Below, one piece after another: positions 54,909 through 64,000 of a stretch of DNA of 64,000 bases. Position 1 is the stretch's first letter. Each line of letters starts with the position of its first letter. Origin of the DNA: Effrenium voratum (Eukaryota > Sar > Dinophyceae > Suessiales > Symbiodiniaceae); assembly GCA_963377175.1 (NCBI GenBank), contig CAUJNA010003771.1, forward strand, positions 2,018,087 through 2,082,086, in the 5' to 3' direction. Below the pieces are notes generated by a model that did no database searches, was not told the DNA's origin, and saw only the letters and a program-made list of their open reading frames with translations. Both the position numbers and the translations under genes were made by a program.

Positions 54909-55225
54909 CAGAGATTTGAGGTTCCATAATTTAGTTCTGCCAGTACGGGAATGAACCGTTTCACAGGGGATCCGGGAGTCGCACTTGACACAGGATGCCC
55001 TTAGCAAAAGCAAGGTCATTGCCCAAAAGAAAGGCCTCTCCCTAAGTGGTTTCGCAGCTTGGTATGCAAAAACCTCGAGTCCCCACACCTCTCCCCGAGT
55101 TGCTTCAGGCGATTTTAGTCAAAAGGACATCGTGTTGAGGCCCCAAAGTCCATCGAAAGACCCTGGTGCGAAGGAGACTCCATCCAATTGCTCCAGTTCA
55201 GGGGTCCCCGAACTTCCTTCGACAT

Positions 55226-55339
55226 GGGTGTGGCTCAAAATTTAAGAGCTGGGGTTACGCAGGTGCTGGTCTTCGTTTCCATTTAACTCCACTTACCTAG
55301 TTTTGGGCCATTTTGGGTACGTTTTGTTGAGCCACAGCC
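55226..55339. mobile_element. TIR element family C, target duplication ACAT
   Basis: The left end GGGTGTGGCTCAA and right end TTGAGCCACAGCC are inverted repeats. ACAT flanks both sides (55222-55225 and 55340-55343). It ends nine bases before the exon at 55349, so it lies in the last part of that intron. Confidence 0.88.
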
Positions 55340-55348
55340 ACATATCAG

Positions 55349-55498
55349 GAGACCTTAGAATACCTCGATGCGGACCCCTTCGTTTTATTCGGCATCGACG
55401 ACGCGCTGACGCAGCAAGCCTTGGCGAAGCTAGATAAGTTCCCGGCGCTCATGCGTCTTGGCCCGGAAGGCTTTGTCTCCAAATGGGTTGATACAGTG
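55349..55498 (+). CDS. Exon of unrecognised protein
   Basis: The acceptor CACATATCAG and a GTAAGA donor enclose exactly 50 codons, phase 0 at both ends. It reads ETLEYLDADPFVLFGIDDAL, then TQQALAKLDKFPALMRLGPE and GFVSKWVDTV. Amphipathic helices are evident. I do not recognise the family. It may belong to the same gene as the WW-type exons downstream, but nothing proves that. Confidence 0.6.
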
Positions 55499-56892
55499 GT
55501 AAGATACAAACCATTAATTTCTTTTTTTTAAGGACAGGTCCTTCATGTTTTACCTCCTTGCCCTCCCAACCACCAGACCAACCTAAATTGTGTCAGAAGG
55601 AAATCGGAACAACGTTTGCACATACCGGGTTCTCCGAGAAAAAAAGGAAGCTCTCGCCCGACTATCTTCACCGCACGCCCCCCCTGGGTTCCCAGTTGTC
55701 AGGAAATGCTGTGACGTCTGAAGCCAACATGGGTGGTTTTTCCGCAGGCTTTGTAAGGGGCCACATCCAACTTTGAAGTTGGGGGGCCAACAAATCGGCA
55801 CCTGTGGTCAAAATGGATTTGGGGAGATGGGTGCGTTTCATGTTTTTTTTCTGCAGAACCCGGTATGGAGAGCTCTCCTAGTGTTTCGGGCTTTTTTCTC
55901 AGAGGTAAGAATATAAGGGGATAATTATGTATACTTTCTGGGTGTTTTGAGGATTACCTTTGCGCCTTTGGGCCCGTTAACGGTGAGTTTCCAACTTGGC
56001 ATGTGTGATGCTTAAGTTTGCGGGGGATGGTGTAGGGAACGAGGTTTGACATATAGCTGGGCAACAGTCTCGGCAAAATCTAATGGGCCCCTGTGAATGG
56101 ACCCTGAATTTGTCCCACTCGCATACCCCCCTTACATATCCCTTGCATAGGCAATGCGCTCAGTCTTAGCTTTGCCCATCGTGTGTATGCAAGAGGTATG
56201 TAAGGGGTGTGCAAGTGGCCCATCAGATTTTCCGTAGAAACAGCTGAAGAGAACTGAAGAGCATATTGAAAGGAGCCCCTATTGAAGCGTTATGGGATAG
56301 CCCGCCCCCCCCCCCCCCCGCCCCCATGTGAAACAAATTGTTTGACGGTCTACCCCAATTTCTGTGGAAGACTTGATAAATATAACTGGGTGACCTGCAC
56401 AATTAAGCAAAGGCTTCGGGAATCCCTTCTATGAGAAGGAGCCTCTCCTTTAAAATGACAAATGATTGAGGTCAAGTATTTAAAGCAACTTGAAAGCGCA
56501 AGCCAAAAACAATAGCAAACATAGAATATGGCGACATGGAATGGTTTTACCGCCAACTCATAATGTTCGGGTTGTGACCAGCGTCCCCCATTTAATCGTT
56601 CCCTTGCTTTCGGGGGGAGAACAAACCTCCAATGTGTCACTCAGCACGTTCCACCAAAGGCTTCCCTGCCCCCATTTACCAGATTGGAAGACACCCCCCC
56701 CACCCCCCATTTACCAGTGAGGTTTCTGGAGTGGGGGGGAGGGGGCTTTTGGTTTTGCTCCCAAGTTGGTGCTCAAGAACAACTTGGTTTTCCAGGCACA
56801 TCTAGTTGACACCCAGCGACTTATCCATGGCTGGGGCCTTCACTTTAGGCAGCCAGAATCTTCAAGTTGAAACTTTGCACGATTCCCATCGA
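55499..56892. other. Intron or intergenic DNA
   Basis: A C-run lies at 56304-56320. An inverted pair involves TACATATCCCTTGCATA (56133) and a near-complement TATGCAAGAGGTATGTA (56186). One echo CTGAAGAG-AA-CTGAAGAG lies at 56244-56261, the only example found outside the main field. No exon. Confidence 0.4.
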
Positions 56893-57012
56893 TTCATGGT
56901 TGTTGTTGGGAAACATTTTACATTTTTGCTTATTGTGGTTTGGTGGTTGAAATCCCCACTTAACAGCTAAAATTTAAATTTTTGCTCCCTTTCCAACGTC
57001 AACCAAGGATTC
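56893..57012. mobile_element. Family L dispersed element, copy 2
   Basis: CATGGTTGTTGTTGGGAAAC, TATTGTGGTTTGG, GTTGAAATCC and GCTAAAAT occur in the same order as at 28511-28635. Confidence 0.7.
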
Positions 57013-57099
57013 CCGTTACCTACCGGCTATGAGTGGGATAACAAATGAGTTGAATCCTTAGAAGCAGAGGCTCGGGATGGGAATTCAACAGCTGGGAGT

Positions 57100-57260
57100 A
57101 GAAGCTACAGCTGGGTACCTCGAGTGCCTCGGCTTTGGTTCCGAATCCCGAACCAAACCGAGCGGCTCGGTCAGGTGCGACGGAAGCGTGCCCGTCTTGG
57201 AGGAATGGGCAGCTCGATGCTGTGGGGCTATGCAAAAGGAATCCGGAGAGTCCTTCTGAC
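57100..57260 (+). CDS. Possible exon, frame ambiguous
   Basis: The GC-rich island reads RLWFRIPNQTERLGQVRRKR and ARLGGMGSSMLWGYAKG in one frame, and VRCDGSVPVLEEWAARCCGA in another. No strong splice pair. A decayed palindromic element follows at 57260-57340. Confidence 0.3.
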
Positions 57261-57340
57261 CAAAAGAAACATGGGGTCACCTACCAAAAGACAGGAGTCG
57301 TGTCTGGCCCCCCCATTTTTCAAGGATCATGGAGACTCCA

Positions 57341-58734
57341 CGAACATGTTCCTCTTTGCGAACCCACGCTTGTCCACCAAAAACAGGTTTGGCCGAAGGA
57401 CAATCCGTTCTTTTTGGGGCGATGGTTCGCTTGTCGGATGCTGCTTGTGTTGCAAAAAGCAACAAGCGATGTGAGTTGGCCAAATCGCCGAACAAGGTGT
57501 TCATGAGGAATCGAGACGGGTCAGATGAACCCACATGAGCAATTACAGGCTGGGAGCCTTTTGTTCCTTGAGTATTGCACAAAAGACTAATGACGGAAAA
57601 GTAGCTCAAACGGGTCCCTGGACAGGGCGCTGGTTGAGAAAATTAGAGTTGCGCTGCTTTTGTTGCTGGAGTTGTGGACATTTGACCAACGCGAGCATAA
57701 GTACTGTTTGTCCGCTGTTGCCAGACCGAACGCACCTCTTTGTTCTTTTGCTGTTTTGGGCTTATTTCGTTCCCCTTACCAGCACAACACAGACTTTTTG
57801 TGTGGGTCGCATCGAATCTGTTTGGCAGTGGTTGCACGAGCAGCGCCCACTCCCCACGCCCCATGTGGAATTTGGGGAACTTCGTCGCAGTCTCCGTCTC
57901 ACCCTTTGGACGTGGGGTCATTCCCAAAAGAACGCAGGTGATGTTTGATTCGGGTCAAAAGCTTAAAGAGACAGACTCCTAGAACTACTGCTTGACAGTC
58001 TCAGTCAGATGGAAAGCTACATGGTTCAGTAGCACCCTTGGAGTCCCTTTTTGTTTCGGTTGCCGAAGACACTGAAGATGGCATGGAATCGGCTCCAAAC
58101 AGATATTCCCTTTCCTCACCGAACAGGTCACTGTTTGCAACTAAGAACGCCGCGTTAGCTCTCCGTCAATGTTTCCGTGCTGCTTCGGGGCAAAACAGGG
58201 GCATGTTTTGTTGGTGATCCAGGTGTAGTTGTTCTTTTGGGTACCAAGCTTTTAGCCACATCCTCTGGTAGTTGGGGACACTCTCATTGTGTTTGCCTTG
58301 ATTGCGACTCCAAACTTCGGGAACACACCCCCCAGGGGTGGGTCCAGTTTCCATTTTTGGTTGCCCTTTGAAATACCTGAAAAAGGGCCTCCAAAAGAAC
58401 ATCCCACAAAAGTTCTATCCGGGATGTTGCCGTTGAACAAACGACCTGGCAAGGTCACCAAGGGGGTGCCTCCCAAAAGGGTTTTTGTGACAATCATGGA
58501 ATAATGGTTGTTTAGCTGTATCAGAGACCTTGCATCTAAGATTGTTTCCACCACTAGCCTAGGGGGTGTCATGGGATACGGTCGATCGGTAAGTTAAGAG
58601 AACCGCGTGTTTTGACCAGGGTCTGGAACATGTCTTAAACATTTGATTTGAGAATCTAATTTCTTGTTTCATAAAATTTATTAACGCACTGACGGACCGT
58701 ATAATCAAACCGCCTTAGATTCTAAGTTGCTGAG
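57341..58734. other. Intron or intergenic DNA
   Basis: GGGGTCATTCCCAAAAGAAC near 57913 and GTTTGATTCGGGTCA are pieces of the palindromic TA family. Several long frames lack coding composition. Confidence 0.35.
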
Positions 58735-61700
58735 GCCTACTACCTCCGCATCGACCCCAAAGACAAGAAGATGCTTTGGCTCGTACAGGCCTGGCATGCA
58801 GAGGTTTGACTTGCGATGGATTGGTGTTTTGTTGTTTGACCAGGTCCCCCAGTGCCCTTTTACCCTTTTTGGGGAGGGTTCCCCTACTAAAATAGACTAT
58901 AGAGAAAAGGGCACCCTTATTCTAACCTCTCAATTCTGGAGGACCTAGTTGAGGATACCTGATTTGGGATAGTCTCAAGGAAGCTCGGTGATAAATCCTA
59001 CCATTTGAGGTCCTTTGCATATGCCCTGATAGGTGGGAGGATCTATGAAATGAATGTTCATGTGAAGGCCCAGTCACCCGGTTCCCAGCCGTCCGGTTCC
59101 TAAAAGATTTTCAAGCTATTGGTTGGTTAGTGGGTGTTTCCATTGAACCCACGAAAAGTTAGACCTTTAGCAGGGCAGTTCAGATCGTAGTTGTGTGGGG
59201 CCAAAAGCTGAGGTAGACAAGGTTGACAAGGTTGACATGCTGATTGAAGCGTGGAAGCCAAACAAAGTACAAGAATTGAAGCGGATTTGTAAATTGTATG
59301 TGAATACAGCCTGATTCTAGCAGGTTGGCAAAGTCATAATTGGGTCTGGATTTGTGATGGGTCGCTTTGTTGGGGGTGGCTCAAAGGGAAACCAAAGGGA
59401 AAGCCACACAATTTTAAGACATGCCCAATTGTCACAACTGCTTGGGGTGTAATTGTTGTGTTTATTTCCTTTGCAGGTGTCGCCACAGTTGAACCACCAC
59501 GCGACCAGGCATTGAGCGTATTCCTGATGCTGGCCGAAGGTTCCCCGAACGGAACGCTCGATCAAACAGATACCGAGCTTATTTCTTCTCCAGGCACTAG
59601 GTTGCATTTCTTTACACAATTGCTCCTACCGCCCTGCAGATTAACATGGAACCAGAAAGGGCATCTCTCAATCGGAGATTCCTCCAAAAGAGTGATGGTT
59701 CTTTGGGTGCCATATTGATCTGAAGGGGTGTCATGCTCTCATTAAGGTCTCCACTGATGAGGGATTTTCAAAAATACTCCGCCTCAAGGGCATGTATTCG
59801 GTTGGAATAGGGCAACACCCTGTAACACGAAGGCGACCCTTTAAAACAAAGCTGTTAGCACCTTTAATTTTCGAGATAGCTCAGGTGAAAACGGGAAATC
59901 TTCAAACAGAATCCCACACACACCCATCCCAAAAAATAAAACGGTGGATCACATTGCCAGCTTGGGAGGCAATGCTGGAGACGGAGCTTCCACGACCATG
60001 GACCTGCTACAAAGGCTCGGAAGCTGAAAAGCTTGAAAGTTGAAGGAAGATGTTCAGTCATGTTTTCAGGTTTTTGGGTACCTCACTCACTTCCTTTTTT
60101 ACCATTTTTTGGGAAGGTTTCCCCTTTAAAGTCAACCAACAAGCAAAGGATGCCCTCTTTTTTCGCACGGCCACTCGGCATCTGAGCTCATAATGAAATC
60201 CTCATAATGGGACGTGGGGGAATATGTCGAACAGCTAGCAGTTGGTTTAGTCCACCAACAAGTTCTTGGCCTCCGGGCTGCCTCATTGCAGGTAGACTGA
60301 AGCTGAGAGGTGTGGAACCTAAATCGCATGGGCGGTAGCACCTCGACTCATTGTTTGACTCCATACCTTCTGAATCTGCCTGCGTCTCCCCTTGACTTTT
60401 AAAGACATGTCGCGAGTTGAGTTGCCGGAGTTGAAGATCGAGCCGCAAGGAAGATATCCGCATCGAAGTAAAAGTAGAATTTGAGAGCCACCTTAAAGTG
60501 TGTGAACATAAATCCGCTAGATGATGTTTCCCAGTGATTTCCCCAATTGAAGATTCAGGGTAGGTTAAATCCGGAACAGAGTCAGAACATATGAATTCGG
60601 TGTACCACAAGTGTGGGCCAAGGTAAGTGATAGTTAGTAAGGGACAGTCCAAACCATACATCAATACCAGGGTTGATTTATGGCTCATTTTGTAAAGAAA
60701 AGGCTCATACTGCTTTGGTTGCCAATCCACTTAGGAAGTGACACCCTCTTTAATCTGGACCTGAGTGGATGCTTCCTGGACATGTTGGTTTCAAAAGGAC
60801 CTCAACTTTTCAGAACATGTTGCAAGGGCGCCGCCTGTTCTGCGAGGGGTCTTACATGAGGCCAGCTTGAGCATTACCTTTTGGGTCCAATTGAGTTGAG
60901 CTTCCTTGTTTCATGATTTTGGCCCATAAATGGCTTTCTTTTGGGCTGAGTGGCTCTTGTTTCACTTGCAGTGTTCGGAGTACGGAGGCACTTCTTACCA
61001 ATTGTGCATGTCAGCACTCATGTGAGGTATCGGGAGCATCGTGTGCTACCTGCGGTCTGACTCTGGTCAGGCAGGCGGGTCCCACCCACCAGAGCCCTTC
61101 TGCCTGACCTGTGAAGACTTCCTTTCAAAGTTGGCTGCGGGATTTACCTTCGGGAAAACCCCGTGACCTCAAAAATGGTTGCGCTTTGCTGATTGAGTCC
61201 CTTCATTTGGAGTCCTGTCTCGGTTACCGGCACACCCGGTAGTGTAATACATGAGCCATCGCTAGGTGAAGCTTTGGTTATCACAACTCATCCACAATTC
61301 ATCGAGATGTCGAAGCAGACACTGTCATTTCCGCGTCATTGAGGTTGGTGAGTTTCAAGATCTGCGTCATGTCGACGTAGTGACCACTGTGCTTCATTTG
61401 CCAGGGTTCGGGAACTCAAAGTGCCGATGGCACAGTTCTCCCCACGTGTCTGGAACCTCCCCTGAGCCTCGATTTTTGACCCGGTGGCCTCGGATCTGTT
61501 CGAAAAAAAATGCGCGGAAGATTCTAAGGGCCCAAATGGGCATACCCCAAATGGGCATGCCCCAAATTGGTGATACATGAACCATACAGGATACATACCT
61601 CAAAATGTATCCCTACACAAGGCCTATAGGTAGGGTATGTCCATTTGGGGAATGTAAGTTGGCCCTTAGACAGATCTTTCGGTTGCGGACAGAAGTATTC

Positions 61701-62516
61701 CTCTGCAGAGGAATCTCGTTCTGCTCGGGCTCGTGATTTTGAAAGTTTCTGGGGGTAATCAAAGTCAGACAATGGGGGTGTTTCCGTTCAACCTACCTCT
61801 TAGTTAGGGGGTGACAGTGATCATGGTGTGATAATGACGCCGGTTTTGGGTTCTGTCCTTTACTTTGTAGAGGTTTGCCACGGACGATTCTTGGCGAAAA
61901 TTGGTTACCACTAGCCACAGAGTTGGGCCACACAAACCAGGCCATGGGAAGTTTGGTGCCCAATAGTCACCAGTCACTGGGCGCGATGGCTCCTCTATGG
62001 CTCTCTGGATCAGTATGTGAAAAGCAGCAGGTATGGTGGTTTACAGGGACGCCCCCAAGCATGTTTTTGTTTTTTCTAAATAAAGGCAGCAACTTTGATG
62101 AACTGAAACCTGTGGCTCCCGTATGGCTGCCTTATAGCTTCCCTCCCTAACTTCCTTGTGGCTCTCTGAATCAGAATCAGTACATGGGTGTTTCTCAAAA
62201 TTGCCTCCCTAGCATCGTCGCTTGTTTGCTTGTTGTTTCCCTTTAAAACCAGCCAGGGCTCATATGAAAACCCATGACTCCCGCCCTAGGCTCCTGTATG
62301 GCTCCTGCCCCATGGCTCTATGTTTTGCTCAGGGCTCCGTATGGCTCGCTGAGTCAGTTCTCAAGACCAGGTCACCTGGAAGCATCCCTTCTACGACTAC
62401 TTCAAGCAGCTCAGGGACTTCTGTCGCCAAGCCTCCCCCGAGGAGGTGATGCAGGCGGAACGTCGAGTCGACCAGGGAACCCACATCTTCAAGCTTGGAG
62501 AAGTCGAGGATGTCAG
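58735..62516 (+). CDS. WW-domain protein resembling the CEP164 N-terminal region, three exons
   Basis: Exon 58735-58803 (acceptor AGTTGCTGAG, donor GTTTGA) reads AYYLRIDPKDKKMLWLVQAW and HAE. Exon 59969-60038 (acceptor GCTTGGGAG) reads AMLETELPRPWTCYKGSEAE and KLE. Exon 62371-62516 (acceptor CAAGACCAG) reads VTWKHPFYDYFKQLRDFCRQ, then ASPEEVMQAERRVDQGTHIF. The order L-R-I-D-P...W-L-V-x-x-x...L-P-R-P-W...T-W-K-H-P-F-x-x-Y-F matches the helix plus WW domain at the start of CEP164-type centriole/cilium proteins, where WW binds proline-rich partners. The central strand with paired aromatics is missing, and phases imply an unseen exon between 60038 and 62371. The end of the last exon is uncertain. 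Large introns hold TIR elements at 58840 and 60066. Confidence 0.6.
58840..58948. mobile_element. TIR element family A, copy 4, target duplication TTGA
   Basis: The left end CCAGGTCCCCCAG and right end CTGGAGGACCTAG are inverted repeats with one change. TTGA flanks both sides (58836-58839 and 58949-58952). It lies in the intron after the exon ending at 58803. Confidence 0.9.
58953..59968. other. Intron of the WW gene
   Basis: A local repeat AAGGTTGACAAGGTTGACA lies near 59218. The frame at 59458-59718 is open but not protein-like. No exon is supported. Confidence 0.4.
60066..60195. mobile_element. Family E short element
   Basis: TTTTTTGGGAAGGTTTCCCC, AAAGTCAACCAACAAGCAAAGG (shortened), and GGCCACTCGGCATCTGAG match 10795 and 40000. 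The ends are roughly CTCACTC on the left and CTGAG on the right. Confidence 0.5.
60196..62370. other. Intron of the WW gene
   Basis: It should contain the missing middle of the WW domain, but no small exon with the expected aromatic pair was identified. GGTGTACCACAAGTGTGGGCC near 60599 (one base shorter in print) is a dispersed phrase. CCCCAAATGGGCATGCCCCAAAT echoes near 61546-61566 in shortened units of CCCCAAATGGGCAT. Confidence 0.4.
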
Positions 62517-62823
62517 GTGGTCCGAGCAGTAACTTCGATCATGGCAACTTCCCAACTTACCATGGTGCACGAGATGTCTCCCCTTTTCCATGTTAGAGGA
62601 ACACATGGGTGTTGCTTGTTTGAGGGTACCTTTTTGTGCTTTTGAAGGACACGATCACCAACAGGCACTGTTTTGGGGGTCCCCTAAGAAGAACAGACGC
62701 ACAATAATGAACATGTTGAATTGGCCATGACATGCATTTGCGCATGCTTCATGGTCTTCATGTCCTTTGTGGAAACAACTCATAAATTCAACATAACACT
62801 TGCGGGTAGCGCCCCGCGTGCAG

Positions 62824-62870
62824 ATTGATGAAGAGAAGAAGACTTGCTACTTGCGGAAGTTCATAAATCT
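62824..62870 (+). CDS. Short exon, probably of the WW-domain gene
   Basis: The acceptor GCCCCGCGTGCAG is followed by IDEEKKTCYLRKFIN in one frame and a basic peptide in another. It lies 300 bases after the WW exon and continues the charged, helical style. The choice of frame depends on where the previous exon ends (a GA donor near 62508 would keep the first frame). Confidence 0.4.
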
Positions 62871-64000
62871 ATACGGTACATACTGTTACATGCGTAGCAC
62901 AATTACTTCGTTGCCACTGGGTTGAGTGACCCAGGTGGCCACCCACTTACTAGCTTGGCCGAACATTCAAGTACCCGCTTTTGTCGAGCAGCGGTGTGTG
63001 TGTGTGTGTGCGCGTGCTGTGTTTTGTTGTTTTTGTTTCCCCGTGCGGGTTTACTATAACGGGGTACCTTGAACCCAGAATTCATCGTGATCATGGGGGA
63101 ATACTGTGTGTAGGCAGTAGTCATTTTATTCCCTAGTTTGGCGCGGACCCATTGAGGCATCCTTTCTAGAGTTGCCGTTTCAATAATCTGAACTCGACTT
63201 GCGCCAACCCTCCCCCCAAGCAAAATAAACACAGACATGAATACGCCTTTCAATGAAGCAACACCACAGGGTGGTCCATTTTGGTTCTGCCCACCTGTTT
63301 CTGTGAGGGCCTTATCCCTAAACTCGGTAGATCTTTTCCTCTCAATTGCCCCCAAAAAAAACTTTATCTGGTTTTCCACCCCCCCCCCCCCCCACAAAGG
63401 CCAGGAACCTCAGTTTGCGGGTTTTGGGGCTGTCCAATTCCGACCCCTGGGGTGTCTCATCTTGTGAATTTGCGTCAACACAAGAAGACAACACCCTCTT
63501 CGACCCGGTGGATCGATTTTGGTGCAAGACTGACCCAGGATCTGTTCATGCCCCCTTGTCACAGGCCCTTGGCTGAAAGTTTTTCTGCCAGGTACGGGTC
63601 AACAGACTGCTTTGGAGCAGCTCGGACAGAAGCGGAAGAGTTGCTCGGGCTCCCTTAACTTGGATGTCCGAGGTGGGGCCTATTTTGCACAAAGCAAACT
63701 TGCCTGACATTATTATTTGTGTATTGTGGTGCACACCTGGATGCTTGCTGCCAATAGCCACATGAGGGCCGTCCTAAAACCCCAGTCTTCGGTTTTTATT
63801 ATCGCCGAACAGGGAGAAGTAAAAGTTGTCAAAAGCTGTGCGCGCGCAAGGAGCGCGCAAGTGCGGCCCAAGGGACGCGCAAGGTTACATACAGTTTTGA
63901 AGGGTTTCATGTACTGATGTTGCCTAGCTTCATGAAAGGAGGTGATATTTTCTTGCTGTACTTGTGCCTTTCGAATCAGTCAGACGCCAAACGAAGCCAA
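62871..64000. other. End of window, weak coding signal only
   Basis: A TG run lies at 62995-63010 and a C-run at 63380-63394. 63785-63890 is GC-rich with an Arg/Ala-rich frame (KSCARARSAQVRPKG), but no splice support. Nothing else was recognised. Confidence 0.35.

Noticed and set aside
1..64000. Spliced-leader relics (retroposed mRNA copies)
   Set aside because: I looked for the TTTTGGCTCAAG core of the dinoflagellate leader on both strands and did not see it.
1..64000. Transposase or reverse transcriptase gene
   Set aside because: No frame shows recognisable catalytic motifs, so all elements here appear non-autonomous.
1..64000. Bacterial gene cluster, CRISPR array or phage
   Set aside because: No long genes, ribosome-binding sites, operon spacing or regular spacer arrays. 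The tandem repeats have no unique spacers.

Overview
This is nuclear DNA from a eukaryote, most likely a core dinoflagellate (Suessiales/Prorocentrales-like); genus and species cannot be fixed from the sequence. The reasons are: no long open reading frame anywhere in 64 kb; coding signal present only as short GC-rich islands of about 45-370 nt; GT-AG introns mixed with GC-AG ones; every credible exon on the + strand, as in dinoflagellate unidirectional gene arrays; a pentatricopeptide-repeat (PPR) protein cut into very small exons; and many ~80-115 bp terminal-inverted-repeat (TIR) elements in introns, as described for dinoflagellate introners. No rRNA, tRNA, CRISPR or prokaryotic operon signal was seen.

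Layout. 0.8-5.1 kb: isolated exons of unrecognised genes, one perhaps the start of a cyclic-nucleotide-binding domain (4957-5109). 10.7-28.9 kb: PPR-type exons, with a block of satellites at 12.0-18.9 kb (a ~100-bp G-rich satellite, six to seven copies of a ~700-bp unit, a 136-bp triplication and a large inverted duplication). 29.86-30.52 kb: the clearest gene, the C-terminal catalytic part of a prolyl-4-hydroxylase-like 2-oxoglutarate/Fe(II) oxygenase. Its single visible intron is a TIR element with a 4-bp target-site duplication. 31.1-40.6 kb: a start exon plus further exons of unknown genes, more PPR-like exons at 36.3-36.8 kb, and a cluster of twelve GCGTAGGC motifs at 38.1-38.5 kb. 40.8-41.3 and 48.3-48.7 kb: long TAC/GTA trinucleotide arrays. 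49.3-62.9 kb: short exons, including a split WW-domain protein resembling the N-terminal region of CEP164 (58.7-62.5 kb).

Two observations stand out. (1) Between the two trinucleotide arrays (41.36-47.93 kb) more than 25 sites have the form of an 8-bp word, two bases (nearly always AT), then the same 8-bp word. They look like excision footprints of an element that makes 8-bp target duplications. (2) Several different TIR families (CTCAG...CTGAG, CTAGGTCC...GGACCTAG, GGGTGTGG...CCACAGCC) carry clear 4-bp target duplications. One of them is exactly an intron of the oxygenase gene, and removing the element plus one duplication copy restores a conserved-looking reading frame.

Exons are assigned to genes cautiously. 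Most islands are called by splice-site context and protein-like composition only, and apart from the oxygenase, PPR and WW exons their products are unknown.
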